DNA from: Kryptolebias marmoratus
Taxonomy: Eukaryota; Chordata; Actinopteri; Cyprinodontiformes; Rivulidae
Assembly (NCBI RefSeq): GCF_001649575.2
Contig: NC_051449.1
Coordinates: 11,328,583 to 11,392,582 of the forward strand
Direction of reading: 5' to 3'
DNA length: 64,000 nucleotides
Below, piece by piece: positions 48,501 through 58,896 of the stretch; the stretch's first letter is position 1, and each line of letters begins with the position of its first letter. The position numbers were made by a program, and so were the translations under genes. Below the pieces are notes generated by a model. It ran no database searches. It was not told where the DNA came from and saw nothing but the letters and a program-made list of their open reading frames with translations.

Positions 48501-50768
48501 CTAGCACGAGTTTTTAAAAGTGTTTGAGTCGCAGCAGAAAACGGAACATTTCTTCTTAAAAGCAAACAATAGCACTGAAGCCGAGCACCAGTACTGCAGG
48601 AGACTAAGTGACCTGTCAGGGTTTAGTATTCATTTTTATTAATGATTATTTTATGCCTCCTCCTAATTTAAACCCCTTCTTGCCAGAAAACCACCAGCTT
48701 CAGTCTTGTGTGGCCATGTTTCACGGTTGAGGCCAAACTGCAGCAGATAAAAAGAGATAATGGAAAAATGCAAAGCAAAACTAACAAGTCTGACAAGCAT
48801 ATCTGAGGATTTTTTTTTTTTATGTTGCAGACTTTTTGCTATCAAGATGGAAACACAACGCACGATTGCGTGCAAGATACTCTCTGCCAAAACAAATCAG
48901 CCCCAAACTGCCCCCCCCCCCCGGAGACCAGCTCTGACTGATCTACAGATCTACATTACTGAGGGATGCTCTGATGTTTGTCGAAGTGAACGAAGCTCGT
49001 TTAATTACAACTCTGTTAACGTCGATGTGTTGATGCGTAGGCTTACTTTTGATGGCATTTGTATGAAACGTTCACCCGGCACTGAGGGTGCGTCATTAAA
49101 AGCGTCGACATTTACAAGCGGACGTTTAGTATTTAAATTTGCACGGGGACACTTGTGGCGAGAGCAAACGATCAAAGCGCGTTCGTTATTTATTTCAAGG
49201 GAACATCCAGGCCAAGAGCTTGTTGGCCACCACTGAAGCTTCGGCTAACCCATCTGCTGACGTTAGTCAGCGCTGATAAAGACGTCCGGCCCTCGTAGCT
49301 ACATTTGTTATGACCTAAAATGGTTTAAAAAAAGACAGAATTGTTTATTTTTATGCGGTCCATATGAAAATACCGGCGTTAAGCATGAGGGAGGATGAAA
49401 GAAAGCATAACAATTATAACTTTTCCAACCGTGAATGCTGACTTCCTTTGAAATGCATGATTTTAGATTTTCATTTCAGTGACTCAGACCAAGAACTGGG
49501 CTGACTTTAATGAGGTTCTGGTCCTGATTTCTAACCCATGACTGCTGCTTTGATTTTTCTGCTGACCTGGCAGGCAGATGTCTACAGCTTCAAATGGCGG
49601 CTTGCCTTTGGCCCTGCGTCCCAATCGCTGCCCAGCATATTGGAGGCGAATGACTGTGAGGATTAATCAGCACGCCTAATTATCACCTGCCGCCAAAAGG
49701 CCAAGGCGAGCGGTCATGTTTTGACTCTCTGTCTGTTCTCAAAATACCTCATGAAGCACTCGACGAATTTTAATGAAACTCGCAGATTGTAATGATCTGA
49801 TGCACATCTATGATAACTTTTAGAGTCAACCCAATTCAAGATGGCTGCCATGGCCAACTGACCTTTAAAAAACACAGAAACGACTACAGCTCAGCCAGTT
49901 TCATAGATATTGGCCACCCACAACTAATCAACGTTAGGAAACATAAAAATTCCCATAATCTACTCAAATTTACAGATACTGAACCTGAGAGTCATCCCCA
50001 ACACATACTCTGAGTGGGACATTTTAGGGGATTGCATGAGGTTATGTAGAACATTCTTTTTAAGGTTTGACCAAGATGGCTCAAAGTCCATCCCTTCTCA
50101 ATAAAAGATGACCTTAGTCTAAAACTCTGGCATGAAAGATGACGGGCAATATGCATTTCCTTAAGGAATGACCTTACATTTTTTGGAAAGCTTCGGTTCA
50201 GGAGAACAGGGCTGAATCAAAGTGTAGATTTGATGCCATCCATACCTGAACTGAATAACTTTTCCTGCCTGAATTATTGGATGAATCGCAACAAACTAAA
50301 TGGTAAAACCCTGGCCTACCTCTTATTGCTCTCAGAAGACTCCAATAGGGCCGAGTCCTTGCTGTTGCCATTGGAGCTGCCCACCGACTCGTGGCCGTGA
50401 CTCTCGTTCCCGTGGCTCTCGTTGCCGTGGCTCTCGTTGCCGTGCGATTCGGTCCCACTGCCGCTGGACCCGCTGCTCTTCATTTCCACGTCCTCCTCCG
50501 GGAGCAGGCGGGAGCGCGCGTTCTTGCGCATGTTGCGCGGCGAGCCGGCGGGGTCCTGGCCGCTGCTGTCGCTGCCCTCCGAAGGCAGGCCGAGGTCGGG
50601 CCCGCCTTGGCCGTAGCCTCCCACCCAGTGCAGCTGGGCCATGGAGCTGCAGCCCGAGGCGCCACTTGAGATGGAGCTGCTTGACGTGGAGGCTCTGCAC
50701 CCCGACGCTCCATCCTGGTCCTCCTGCACCGGGAAGCAGTAGGGCTTGGAGTCTGAATCCTCGGACAT
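30527..50768 (-). CDS. per2: PER2, period circadian regulator 2
   Basis: Twenty-two coding exons on the minus strand join in frame to 1452 residues: 50320-50768, 43643-43735, 43398-43549, 42534-42655, 42248-42449, 41448-41499, 40863-41005, 40611-40689, 40422-40528, 40183-40336, 39854-39968, 39494-39643, 39317-39404, 39045-39219, 38568-38692, 38164-38370, 36686-36949, 35424-36322, 33027-33234, 32499-32706, 31087-31237, 30527-30742. Every junction is GT-AG. PER proteins bind CRY and casein kinase 1 and inhibit CLOCK:BMAL1 in the nucleus. PAS-A starts near 273 ([14 protein letters not shown]) and PAS-B spans about 415-517. SSGYSS (563-568) matches the beta-TrCP phosphodegron. [18 protein letters not shown] has Ser781 at the mammalian FASP position. 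Exon 18 encodes a long Pro-rich region. The CRY-binding C-terminus has [18 protein letters not shown] and the zinc-type pair CSWC (1383-1386), followed by a divergent tail. The N-terminus is longer than in mammals and carries three HGNES repeats. HES6 next door supports PER2 over PER1 or PER3. Confidence 0.96.
30790..31015. repeat. Dispersed repeat copy in the last PER2 intron
   Basis: CTGAAGAGGCTGAAAG, AAAGCTAAAAGCAGCC, AATTCTATGAGGAAAATATTTG and ACCCATCTCCTCACTGAGTG correspond in order to similar words at 42850-43070, showing two copies of one family. Confidence 0.65.
33242..33261 (+). repeat. (CA)n microsatellite at a PER2 splice acceptor
   Basis: Ten CA units (GT on the minus strand) lie a few bases upstream of the acceptor of the PER2 exon 33027-33234. 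Confidence 0.85.
34530..34640 (+). mobile_element. Possible Tc1/mariner transposase relic
   Basis: One frame reads [11 protein letters not shown] at about 34540-34572, a typical Tc1 transposase motif. A different frame shortly after reads SSLSPDLI, resembling the SPDLN catalytic region. The piece is short, frameshifted and internally deleted, and no terminal repeats were identified. It lies in a PER2 intron. Confidence 0.45.
42780..43100. repeat. Dispersed repeat copy in a PER2 intron
   Basis: CTGAAGAAGCTGAAAGG, CCTAAAAGCTAAAAAA, TTTCTATGGGGGAAATATTTG and CCCCTGTCTCCTGAATGAG parallel the copy at 30790-31015. AAGTGGCTAAAATAGC at the end links it to the TAGC-rich array. Confidence 0.65.
43736..50319 (-). 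other. per2: Large PER2 intron after the first coding exon
   Basis: A 6.6 kb intron without supported exons. It contains AAGATGGC repeat copies near 44455, 47140 and 49735, the minisatellite at 45560, a CACGTG E-box at 47594-47599, and an AT-homeobox-site-rich patch at 49590-49710 with TAATTA and ATTAATC that may be a conserved enhancer. Confidence 0.5.
45560..45609 (+). repeat. 9-base minisatellite
   Basis: About five and a half copies of GGGACATGA with single-base changes, within the PER2 intron between the exons at 43643-43735 and 50320-50768. Confidence 0.85.
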
Positions 50769-53684
50769 CAGGAGGAGCGTGGTCCTGGACTTGCTCCAAG
50801 GTAGTTAGCAGGAAAGGGAGCAATCACTCCATTTTCACAGGGGCAACAGTGAAAAAAGGGCAAAACGACTGATCTGTGGATAGAAGATAATATATGTTAG
50901 TAATAAGTGATCCTTTTATATATTTAGAAAATAAAACCTAACATATGCATAATCAAATCCAGTGAATGTATTTCAGTGAAAACAGATTTAACTATAAACA
51001 CATTGATGTCATTACAGCTTTGAAAATACAGCTTCTTTGTGGACATGTTTGTTAGGAAAGTGAATTTTAAAGCCTCATTAGGTAATTCAGTAATTCAATT
51101 TCTGTCTGTTTATAGATGACACAACTTCGACGTGGCTGAAACCCAAGTCAAAAATTTCTTCCTTTTGTCTGGCTTCAAATCGGAGCACATCAAAAGGTTT
51201 GACCCCTGACCTCCGAGGAGCCCTGCAGATATCTCTCTGATGCCCTTTAAAAGCAGCGGCTCGGTCCCTTTGACCATTTCAAAGGACTTCTCTCACCTAG
51301 GAGCACAGAGAAAACTAGACAAGATTTATCTGGCCGTCACCAGCGGACAGCGTGGATCCTTGTCCCATTATCTGCAGCCTTGAATGAACACGTGTCGCGG
51401 CAAAGCGAGGTTTCAGAAACGGGAAAACGCCGGATTTCCAAAGAGTGTCCACCCGAAATGGGTGATGCATCGAGCCGTTACGTTTGGAGCACCGACACTG
51501 GTGTGTTTGGAATAAAACAAAAGGAACGCTGGCTGGCAATCACGTCATGAGATCTGAGATGTAAAATAGTTCCTGACGTGACGGGAATTAAATGGACTTG
51601 GAAATAAAGAGAAGTGTGAATTTACACCTGTGGTTAACAAACAAACAGACAAACAACCTGCTGAGGAGGTGAAGCAGGAGCGATTTGGAGATTTAACAAC
51701 TTATAATGGAACTAAAATAGACCACCCTGACAGCAGCATGTTCTGAAAAGGGTTTACTAGATCTGCAAATCCCAGTAGCTCAAACGAACAGGCAGTAAGC
51801 ACCGGTCTGGTTCATAATGACGTGTTATTATACTAATTATACCAAAGTTATGTAACCAGCAGACATGTAGTAAAGTAGCCGAGTTCAGTCACTGCAAATT
51901 ACATCTGAACTCTGTTCATTCTATTCAGAAATTATCTGGAGTAACAAGCAAGTAAGTGATCGCTCTCACAGTCGTGTTTCTAAGCAACACAAGTGCTCGT
52001 ATTTGACCTGGAGTTAGGTGAAAAGGGCCCCGGCGCACCTTTAACTCGCCTTTGTAACGGGGATAGGCGGATTTTTTCGATTCACCTGAGCGTAACGGAA
52101 ACGTGCTCTTAGTCCCACGAGTTTGTTTTAAGCATCGAGCCCGTACACGCAGAAGCTTTCGTCTGTGCGTCACTCGTGGCAGCCTGTGCGATGAAGCGTT
52201 ACGGATTTGGCGGCGGCAAACCTCGACGCCGTGGCTCCAGCTTGAAAACAACGAGGTGAATTAACAGTAGCGAGGCAAAGAAATCAATAATTAACAGTCC
52301 TGTAGGTCTTATCAGGTGACAGATAGCAGTGATACGCATTCGCCTGTCTGCTTATCACTGACCTGCAAAAAAAAAAACTTATTTTAACAGCCAGCGCTGC
52401 CAAGTGAACTGGGTCAGCGTACAGTCTGTGAGCGAATGATCAATGAGAGACAATCAGAAGTGGGTCCTGCAGTTTGGAGACTAAACAGGAAGAAAAAGTT
52501 TACGATGACTCATCACTTGTGCCACTTTATGAGATGCCATCTACCGTGTAACTTTCTGATAGGACATCGCCGAGGGAACGTGCTGCACAAAAAAGGTGCT
52601 GCCCACAACTTTTATTAAGGAGACTTTTTTAAATTCTTTTATTCTCCTATTTACTTAGTCGAAAGTGCTGCAGAGGCAACGAATGCAAGCCCGGTCCAAA
52701 GATTAAGAGCTGCCTGACAATGTGTCCAGTTGCTAAAGTCCAAGAGTTCGCGCCGGTTACCAACCTGCCAGACTGTCACCTCGTTTGCTCGCAGTCACTC
52801 CAGATCTGCTGACTCAGCACCAGGAGACAGAAAGAGAAAGAGGCAGACAGCGGAGCTGCAAGAGAGGCAGAGAAAGAAAAAAAAACGTCAATGTGCGTGA
52901 TAAAGTTCTGCAGAGAGGCAGACGGTAACCGGATATTTGCACAGTCAGCAGTTTAAAGAAGCGAACCGTGGGGAGTATGCATTATTATTATTGTTTCAAA
53001 ATAGAAAAAGACATGGATCAAGTGTTTTAAAGCCACAGATTCCACATAACTTAATTAATAAAGAGGCGCATGTAGCTTTTATAGGGTGTTTGACTACCTG
53101 CATGGTACCTATTTGTTTTGTGCCAATAAATAGTTCAAACACAAGCAGACAGTTGGGAAAAGTCCAAATGAAATTCCAAGCTGTAGAAAGCCCCAGCATT
53201 AATAACCAGGAATCAAATATTTAGTCTGCAACACGGAAATGTTTATGAGAAACTCTAACGTGCGACGCAGATTTCATTAATTTGTTTGGAGAAGCTAAAA
53301 GTGATTTTAATTCATCTGCGAGTCATTCAATTACAGAATGAAAGTGTCGATTTGACCACATATTGATTTTCTCCTCCACCCCTGCCGTCTGATAAGACCC
53401 TATAGACGTCCACCTCTGCAGTGAGGGTTTCTGAGGTTAATTCGACCGACTTCTTCTCAGTCAATAAATCCATCCCACTCAGCTGAGCAGCTGCTGGAAA
53501 AGAAAGCGGAGGAGACAATAACATGGATTTCCTATTTCTCTGTGGGGAAACTGCCTTTCAGGTCAAACCAAATCACATCACAGAGGACCTCGCCTCTCAG
53601 ATTAAAGATTTCTGCAGAGTCCCTTCTCAGCTGTCTGACTCCAACTGGCTTTGGATAATGATACGAACACAGGCACAGCTAAGA

Positions 53685-54550
53685 CACTATATTACCAAAA
53701 GTATTCACTCCCCCATACAGGTCAGTGAATTTAGGTGTTCCAATCCCTTCCATGGCCACAGGTGTACAAATTTAAACAACTAGTCATGCAGACTGCTTCT
53801 ACAAATATTTGTGAAAGAATGGATCACTTTCAGGAGCTCAGTGAATTCCAGGGTGGTACCATGATAGGATGCCAGCTGTTGAATAAGTCTACTAAATATT
53901 CCACAGTCAGCTGTTAGTGGGATTATAACAAAGTGGAAGCCATTGGGAATGACAGTAACTTAGTAGTAGGCCTCGTAAAATCACAGAGCGGGAACAGCAG
54001 ATTCTGAGGCTCATGGTGCACAGAGGTCACTTACGTTCTGAGCCAAGTGTAAAGTTTGGTGGAGTGAGGATTATGGTGTGGAGTTGTTTTTCAGGAGTTG
54101 GACTCAGCTGCTTAGTTACAGTAAAAATAAATTTTAATGCTTAATACCAGGACATTTTGGACAGTTTCATGCTCCCAACTTTGTGGGAACAGTTAGGGGA
54201 TGGCCCCCTCCCGTACCAACATGACCAGTGCACAAAGCAAGGTCCACAAAGACGTAGAGTTTGGTGTGGAAGAACTTGACTGGCCTGCACAGAGTCCTGA
54301 CTTCAACCTGACAGAACACCTATGGGATGAATTAGAGTGGAGACTGAGAGTGGAGATGAGCTCCAGAAAGAATGGTCCAAAACTCCCAGAAACACTCCTA
54401 AACCTGTGGAAAGCCTTCCCAGAAGAGCTGAAGCTGTTATTGCTGCAAAAAGTGGGCCAACATCACATTAAACCTTATGGATTAGGAATGGGATGTCACT
54501 CAAGTTCATATATATGTGAAGGGAGTGAATACTTTTGGCAACATCCCCTG
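53685..54550 (+). mobile_element. Internally deleted Tc1-like DNA transposon
   Basis: About 866 bases with inverted ends: CCAAAAGTATTCACTCCCC near 53695 and its reverse near 54521-54540. The left part carries family sequence such as GGTGTTCCAATC and GTGAAAGAATGGATCAC. The right part encodes remnants of transposase (EELDWPAQSPDFNLTEHLWDE at about 54267-54330), the DDE-domain catalytic region. A central deletion near 54035 joins the 5' part to the GTAAAGTTTGGTGGAGTGAGG part, removing most of the DNA-binding and catalytic domains. Stops and frameshifts show it is dead. It sits in PER2 intron 1. Confidence 0.85.
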
Positions 54551-55888
54551 GTCAAAGTACACAGCGTCTGGCAACCAGCCTGGAAACTAAATAACTGCAT
54601 TAAGGCGAGAAAGGGAAAAACAAATGTCTAACAAGATAAGAAACATAATACAATTAAAGGCTATAATTTGCTCTTTTATGTTCATTTTGATGCAATCAAG
54701 CTGCTAATGAGAACACTGCTGACGCTTTGCTTATATTTCACAATCTTTATGGACATTGATGGAGCGTTTAAAATAAATCACTTTATCGTTAAGTGGTGCT
54801 ATATTAAGGCGCGACATGAAACCACTGGAGGTAATGTCGTCACCAAGGTGGCACGTTAAAACAGTCTTTGTTATAAACAGCAGTCTGTAAAATGCTTTGC
54901 ATTATCCCTGTTCTGCAAGAGACAGATCTTCTGTGTGCAAAGATAACTTATTTAGTCAAATCAATACATCCAACTTAAACACATCGCAATACAGCCCGTG
55001 CTTGTGCTTTTTAATAATCTTTGAAGTATCAGAGAGCAGGTCAGGGGTAATTTCCTTCCAACTAATTTAGAGAAAAAATATCCTTTTTGTGCATTCAGAA
55101 GAGTCCAAAACACCTGATTTAGGACAGTTAAAATGAAGAAGAATCCACATGAATGACATTTTGTGCATAAGTAGGGTAAAAACAAGTCCTCCCAACCTGT
55201 GATGAATCATTTCCTGCAGCTTTGAAAAGTGACAAACATATTTTTTAAGCTTTTGTCTCTCCTGTTATTTAGTAACAACTAACTATATCCTGACTGGGCG
55301 TGCAGCACAGCAGTGAAAACTCCTAAATGTCAGAATCTCTTCTTATTAATTATTAATTAAGCTGACTTCCCACAGAGCTGATCAGCAGAGTCCATCTTCA
55401 TCTCCTTTACGAGCTCCAGACTCTGTTCGTGTTGATGTTTTGGCTCTGGAACCCCAGACTGAGGGCTGCTCAGACGTGTTTCACAGTGGGGGGTGGGAAA
55501 GTTTCCGCTCTGCAGGACTTTAGTGTCACAGGCAGAGCTGTGACGTCACTCCTAAGTTGGCATTGGGTGGAACTGAATTGTTCCCACAGGGCCGTCTTGT
55601 GCTGCAGCTGTGGGTGGGTGAAAATCAACAAAATAAAGAGCTCTAAATGTGTTGTTCCCCTGCCAGCCCTTCGCGTGCGTCAAGCATCTCCTCCTCCCCT
55701 CCCTCCCATCTAGATAACAGATCTTTTTTCACCTCCTCTCCAGTTTTGCTTCACTAGTTTTTCTCTACATCCAGCCGTCCTGTATAAGGTGGCTTTAAAT
55801 GAATGAATGGATGGATGGAAGGATGGACGGGTGAATTCTGTGGCTCCACATACCAAGAGTCGGCTGCCACGCGCTGCTGCAGCAGGCT

Positions 55889-55896
55889 TTATGTAA
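55889..55896. promoter_or_regulatory. per2: D-box-like site (TTATGTAA) upstream of PER2
   Basis: TTATGTAA matches the D-box bound by PAR-bZIP factors (TEF, DBP, HLF) and lies in the PER2 upstream region. A second identical core with similar flanks occurs at 56435-56442. In zebrafish per2, D-box and E-box elements together drive light-induced expression. Confidence 0.5.
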
Positions 55897-55967
55897 GGGG
55901 CTCGTGTCGGAGTTTGCGTACGACTCTCGGACAGCACAGACCACGCGCCGTGCTTCAGAAGTCACTC

Positions 55968-55975
55968 TGACGTCA
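55968..55975. promoter_or_regulatory. per2: Consensus CRE (TGACGTCA) upstream of PER2
   Basis: A perfect 8-base cAMP response element, a CREB/ATF site known in mammalian PER promoters, lies about 70 bases from the first D-box in CpG-rich sequence. Confidence 0.55.
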
Positions 55976-56249
55976 CCGTCCCGGTAACGCCGTGACGGAC
56001 TTTCATTCATGCAGCGCCACCACCCCCCAAGTTAACTCACGAGCGCCCGTCCCGGGTGGACCGGTCTGGAGCGCACCGTTACATCTCACGCGCACGAGTT
56101 AAAACTTCACCCACCTCAGCGCCGCCACTTCCTGCGAAGTAAATAAAAATCCTCCTTCTTCTTCTTCCTCTTCTTCTCCGCGCTGTCCCGACGAGCTCCG
56201 CGCTGACAAACTCCTGCTCCGGTATCCACACACACTCTGCCCCAGAGAG

Positions 56250-56450
56250 ACAGCAACGCAAGCGATGACCTCATAACGAGCCCCCATTCACAGGCTCCTC
56301 CCACCGCCGAGCGACGATTGGCCCACACGGCCTCCCCGGCGAGTCGGACCAATCGGCGCGTAGGTGGCGGTCAAAGGCGGGGTGACGGGGCTGCCGCTCC
56401 GCGCCGTGATTGGCTCTCACCGCTGTCAGTCGTTTTATGTAAGGGTGGCG
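56250..56450 (-). promoter_or_regulatory. per2: CpG-rich PER2 promoter region with CCAAT boxes
   Basis: The GC-rich block from about 55860 to 56450 contains CCAAT-box cores at 56317-56321 and 56409-56413 (minus strand) and 56349-56353 (plus strand). The first PER2 exon should lie in or just below it; the exact start could not be set. No opposing gene was recognised. Confidence 0.45.
56435..56442. promoter_or_regulatory. per2: Second D-box-like site (TTATGTAA) upstream of PER2
   Basis: Identical core to 55889-55896, with matching flanks (TTTATGTAAGGG). A CACATG E-box variant is 16 bases away at 56458-56463. Confidence 0.5.
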
Positions 56451-56464
56451 GAGCTTTCACATGG

Positions 56465-58642
56465 AAACCCATGGCTACTGCGGGAGAGAGCAAATCACTA
56501 CGGCGGAGATGCCGGCGAACGAGTCTGTGGCAGCGGTTGGCTCAGAGAAGCTCAGCGCTGCCCTGCTGTTATCTAAAAGGTTATACAAGTGTCTGTGTGG
56601 CAATGTGGACGAACTGTTAGTGCGCAGCCACTGGCGTCAGCACCAAATAACCCCCCCCCCCAAAACTTTCTGCTCTGCAGATGTGATAAAATTCAAGGTC
56701 TCCTCAGACGGTTATCTAATTTACAGCCATCATTACGTAAAAAACGTAATCACATCAGTGATATTGCACTTACATTGTTTGTGGTATATGTTACAAGACA
56801 CGGAGCTCTGCAGAGGTGTTTTGACCACAAGTGAAATGATAAAGCTGTTGTTGTTGGTAGTTTAGGGTGATCTTAAAAAACATTAACAGAGGCTAATGTT
56901 GAGCTCAAGGTCCTGCAGGGAAACATGTGCAGTACTTCAGACACGAGCCTATTGATTTATTTTTATTTATTTAGATGCTTTTTCATCATTTAGCCTCCTG
57001 GCCTGCTCCATACTTGCAGAGGGTCTCATTGTGCAGCTTTTTGTTCTGTTTCTGCTCTGTTGCCCAGTCTTCTACTTTGTTTACTTTATTCTACCAGTTC
57101 AGGCTTTTCTTTATTTCATGAGACAGGTTGCAGAAAGATTTCATCATGTGACACTGTCTCCAGCACATGTAACAATGAACTTCAAACCTAAAAAATTATT
57201 TTAATCTTTTTTGAGGGGTGGGGGAATCACTCCTATCAGACTACTCCTCACAGGAGCTCACTTTTACGCGTGTTTGTTTTTAGGTCAGCCATTTGACCTT
57301 TGACCTCTAAATCACACAAAAAGGCAGCTGAATTCAGAAGATGAAGCTCTTTTCTGTCAACACGAAACCATAAAGAATCACTTTATTTCCATTTCTGTTA
57401 AGCTACAAAAGTAATGTTTGCTGTCACAGATAGATTAGGTGAACAATGATGCATATTTTTGGCCTCACGTCAAATATTTGCTCAACATTTTCTTATTTTT
57501 AAGGACATTCCTTTCAGTGTTTATCTGCTATATTTTTCATACAGCGGTTTTGTGAAGCTTTTGTCATTGCAAACACTGACAACAGATCCCCATTTCTTTC
57601 CAAGGTTGTGGCTTGAAAACAAGTAAATAAGAAGCCAAAGTTGGAAGTCTCTCTTGAAAAGCTTGAAGTGGTTTTTGATCAAGATCACTTCAGAAATAGC
57701 AACAACTTCTGGCTCCTTATAAGCAAAATATAACAGGAGGTGGCTCAAGACTTTCGCACATTAATGTATGCACACAAGTAATTCTAAAATCTGCCAAAAT
57801 GTATAAAATTAAACACAAAAGTCTAAATCCACATATTGTTAAGATTTTATATATTTACTAAAAACTGGGATTTCTTTTTTACACTAAAGTGTCAAAGAAA
57901 ATCAAAGACTTGCTGAATCAGAATTCATGATAATGTCTTTTCATATTGAGTTCTTAATCATCTGAACTCACAGAGTTGATCATGTGAGCTGTTATTTTAC
58001 AGAAAAGCTGGTTTCCTGACAAGAAGTGGAGCACCAGATGGTAGATGTGGGTCTGAACCAAGGCAAAGGTTAGCATGAATCTACCTGACACATTAATGTC
58101 TATATTTATGAATCCATTGTGAAACATTTTCACTTCATACATTTATCCTACGGCTTCAAAATGGAAAGAAAAACACTCAATAAGTCATTTGCTGTTGTTA
58201 TTTTGACCAGTCCAGTCAAAGAAAAGGGAGTCTGTGCCAAAAGCACAAGAAGGGGATGTGATTTTAAAACAATTTTGAAGGTTGCTCTGCCTCTGAGGCC
58301 AATTTATGCATTAACATAAAAAGAGCAGAGCTGTTTCTGATAAAAAAAATTAACATTTCTTATCAATCCTTTACATAAAAGCTGGAATACTAACTTAAAT
58401 GAACCATGAGAAATTTAAATAATCATATATTTTTTTTAAGTTATGGCGTTAAAGAGACATGACATTTGCATTGTTATCTCCTGGCCTTGCAATGCCAGTA
58501 TCAGACACAAGCCCACAGTATGTAACAAATTCAACTTAACATAAAATACATTTTAAGAATGCACATTTTTTCCCACGCTGGAGGAAAGAGGCTTAAAAAA
58601 CTGAAACGCTGATACACCCTTAGGTAGTCAGTGACGCAGGGT
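56465..58642. other. Intergenic sequence upstream of PER2
   Basis: No supported exon. The stretch 57480-57760 contains GGTTGTGGCTTGAAAAC, GATCAAGATCACTTCAGAA and ends CTCAAGACTTTCGCACA, resembling the end of a dispersed fish DNA element, but no inverted partner was found. The rest is AT-rich. Confidence 0.4.
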
Positions 58643-58896
58643 TCACTGATCGAGGATGAATAATGTCCACGTAAGCCCGTTGTGGCTGCCAAACACGGTG
58701 AAACCTCGTGATTCAGCGGAAGATTTTCCTTTTTTGGTGCCTGAAGGCACTAGTGTGAGAGTGACGCAAAAAGTGGCCCGGCGGTCCGGGCTGCTGTCAA
58801 GTTCTCCTTTGGAAAAAAAGGGCATCCCTGTGGAGGTGGAGTGAGACAGCAGCCACGTCTGATCATCAGCATCACTAGTAATGCTTCGACAGCTTG
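58643..58896 (-). CDS. Unidentified candidate terminal coding exon
   Basis: On the minus strand a strong acceptor (GTTTGTCCCCTTCAG) precedes an open frame of about 84 codons ending in TGA. It contains DDQTWLLSHSTSTG, RRATFCVTLTLVPSGTKK and the end FTVFGSHNGLTWTLFILDQ. Its base composition is higher in GC than the flanks. I do not recognise the protein. No upstream exon or clear polyadenylation signal was found, so it may be the last exon of a gene starting above 59 kb, a decayed exon or a chance frame. The opposite strand is also open for 62 codons, which weakens the case. Confidence 0.3.

Larger units (their letters stand above)
50769..56115 (-). other. per2: PER2 intron 1 and 5' region
   Basis: Upstream of the PER2 ATG no further coding exon is visible, so a non-coding first exon is expected in the CpG-rich region above 55.8 kb. 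A minus-strand GAG|GTGGGT near 56110-56115 is one candidate donor. The intron hosts the Tc1-like element at 53685-54550. Confidence 0.4.

Noticed and set aside
56318..56865. Plus-strand frames of 100-134 codons upstream of PER2
   Set aside because: They lie in CpG-rich promoter DNA, with no splice or family support.
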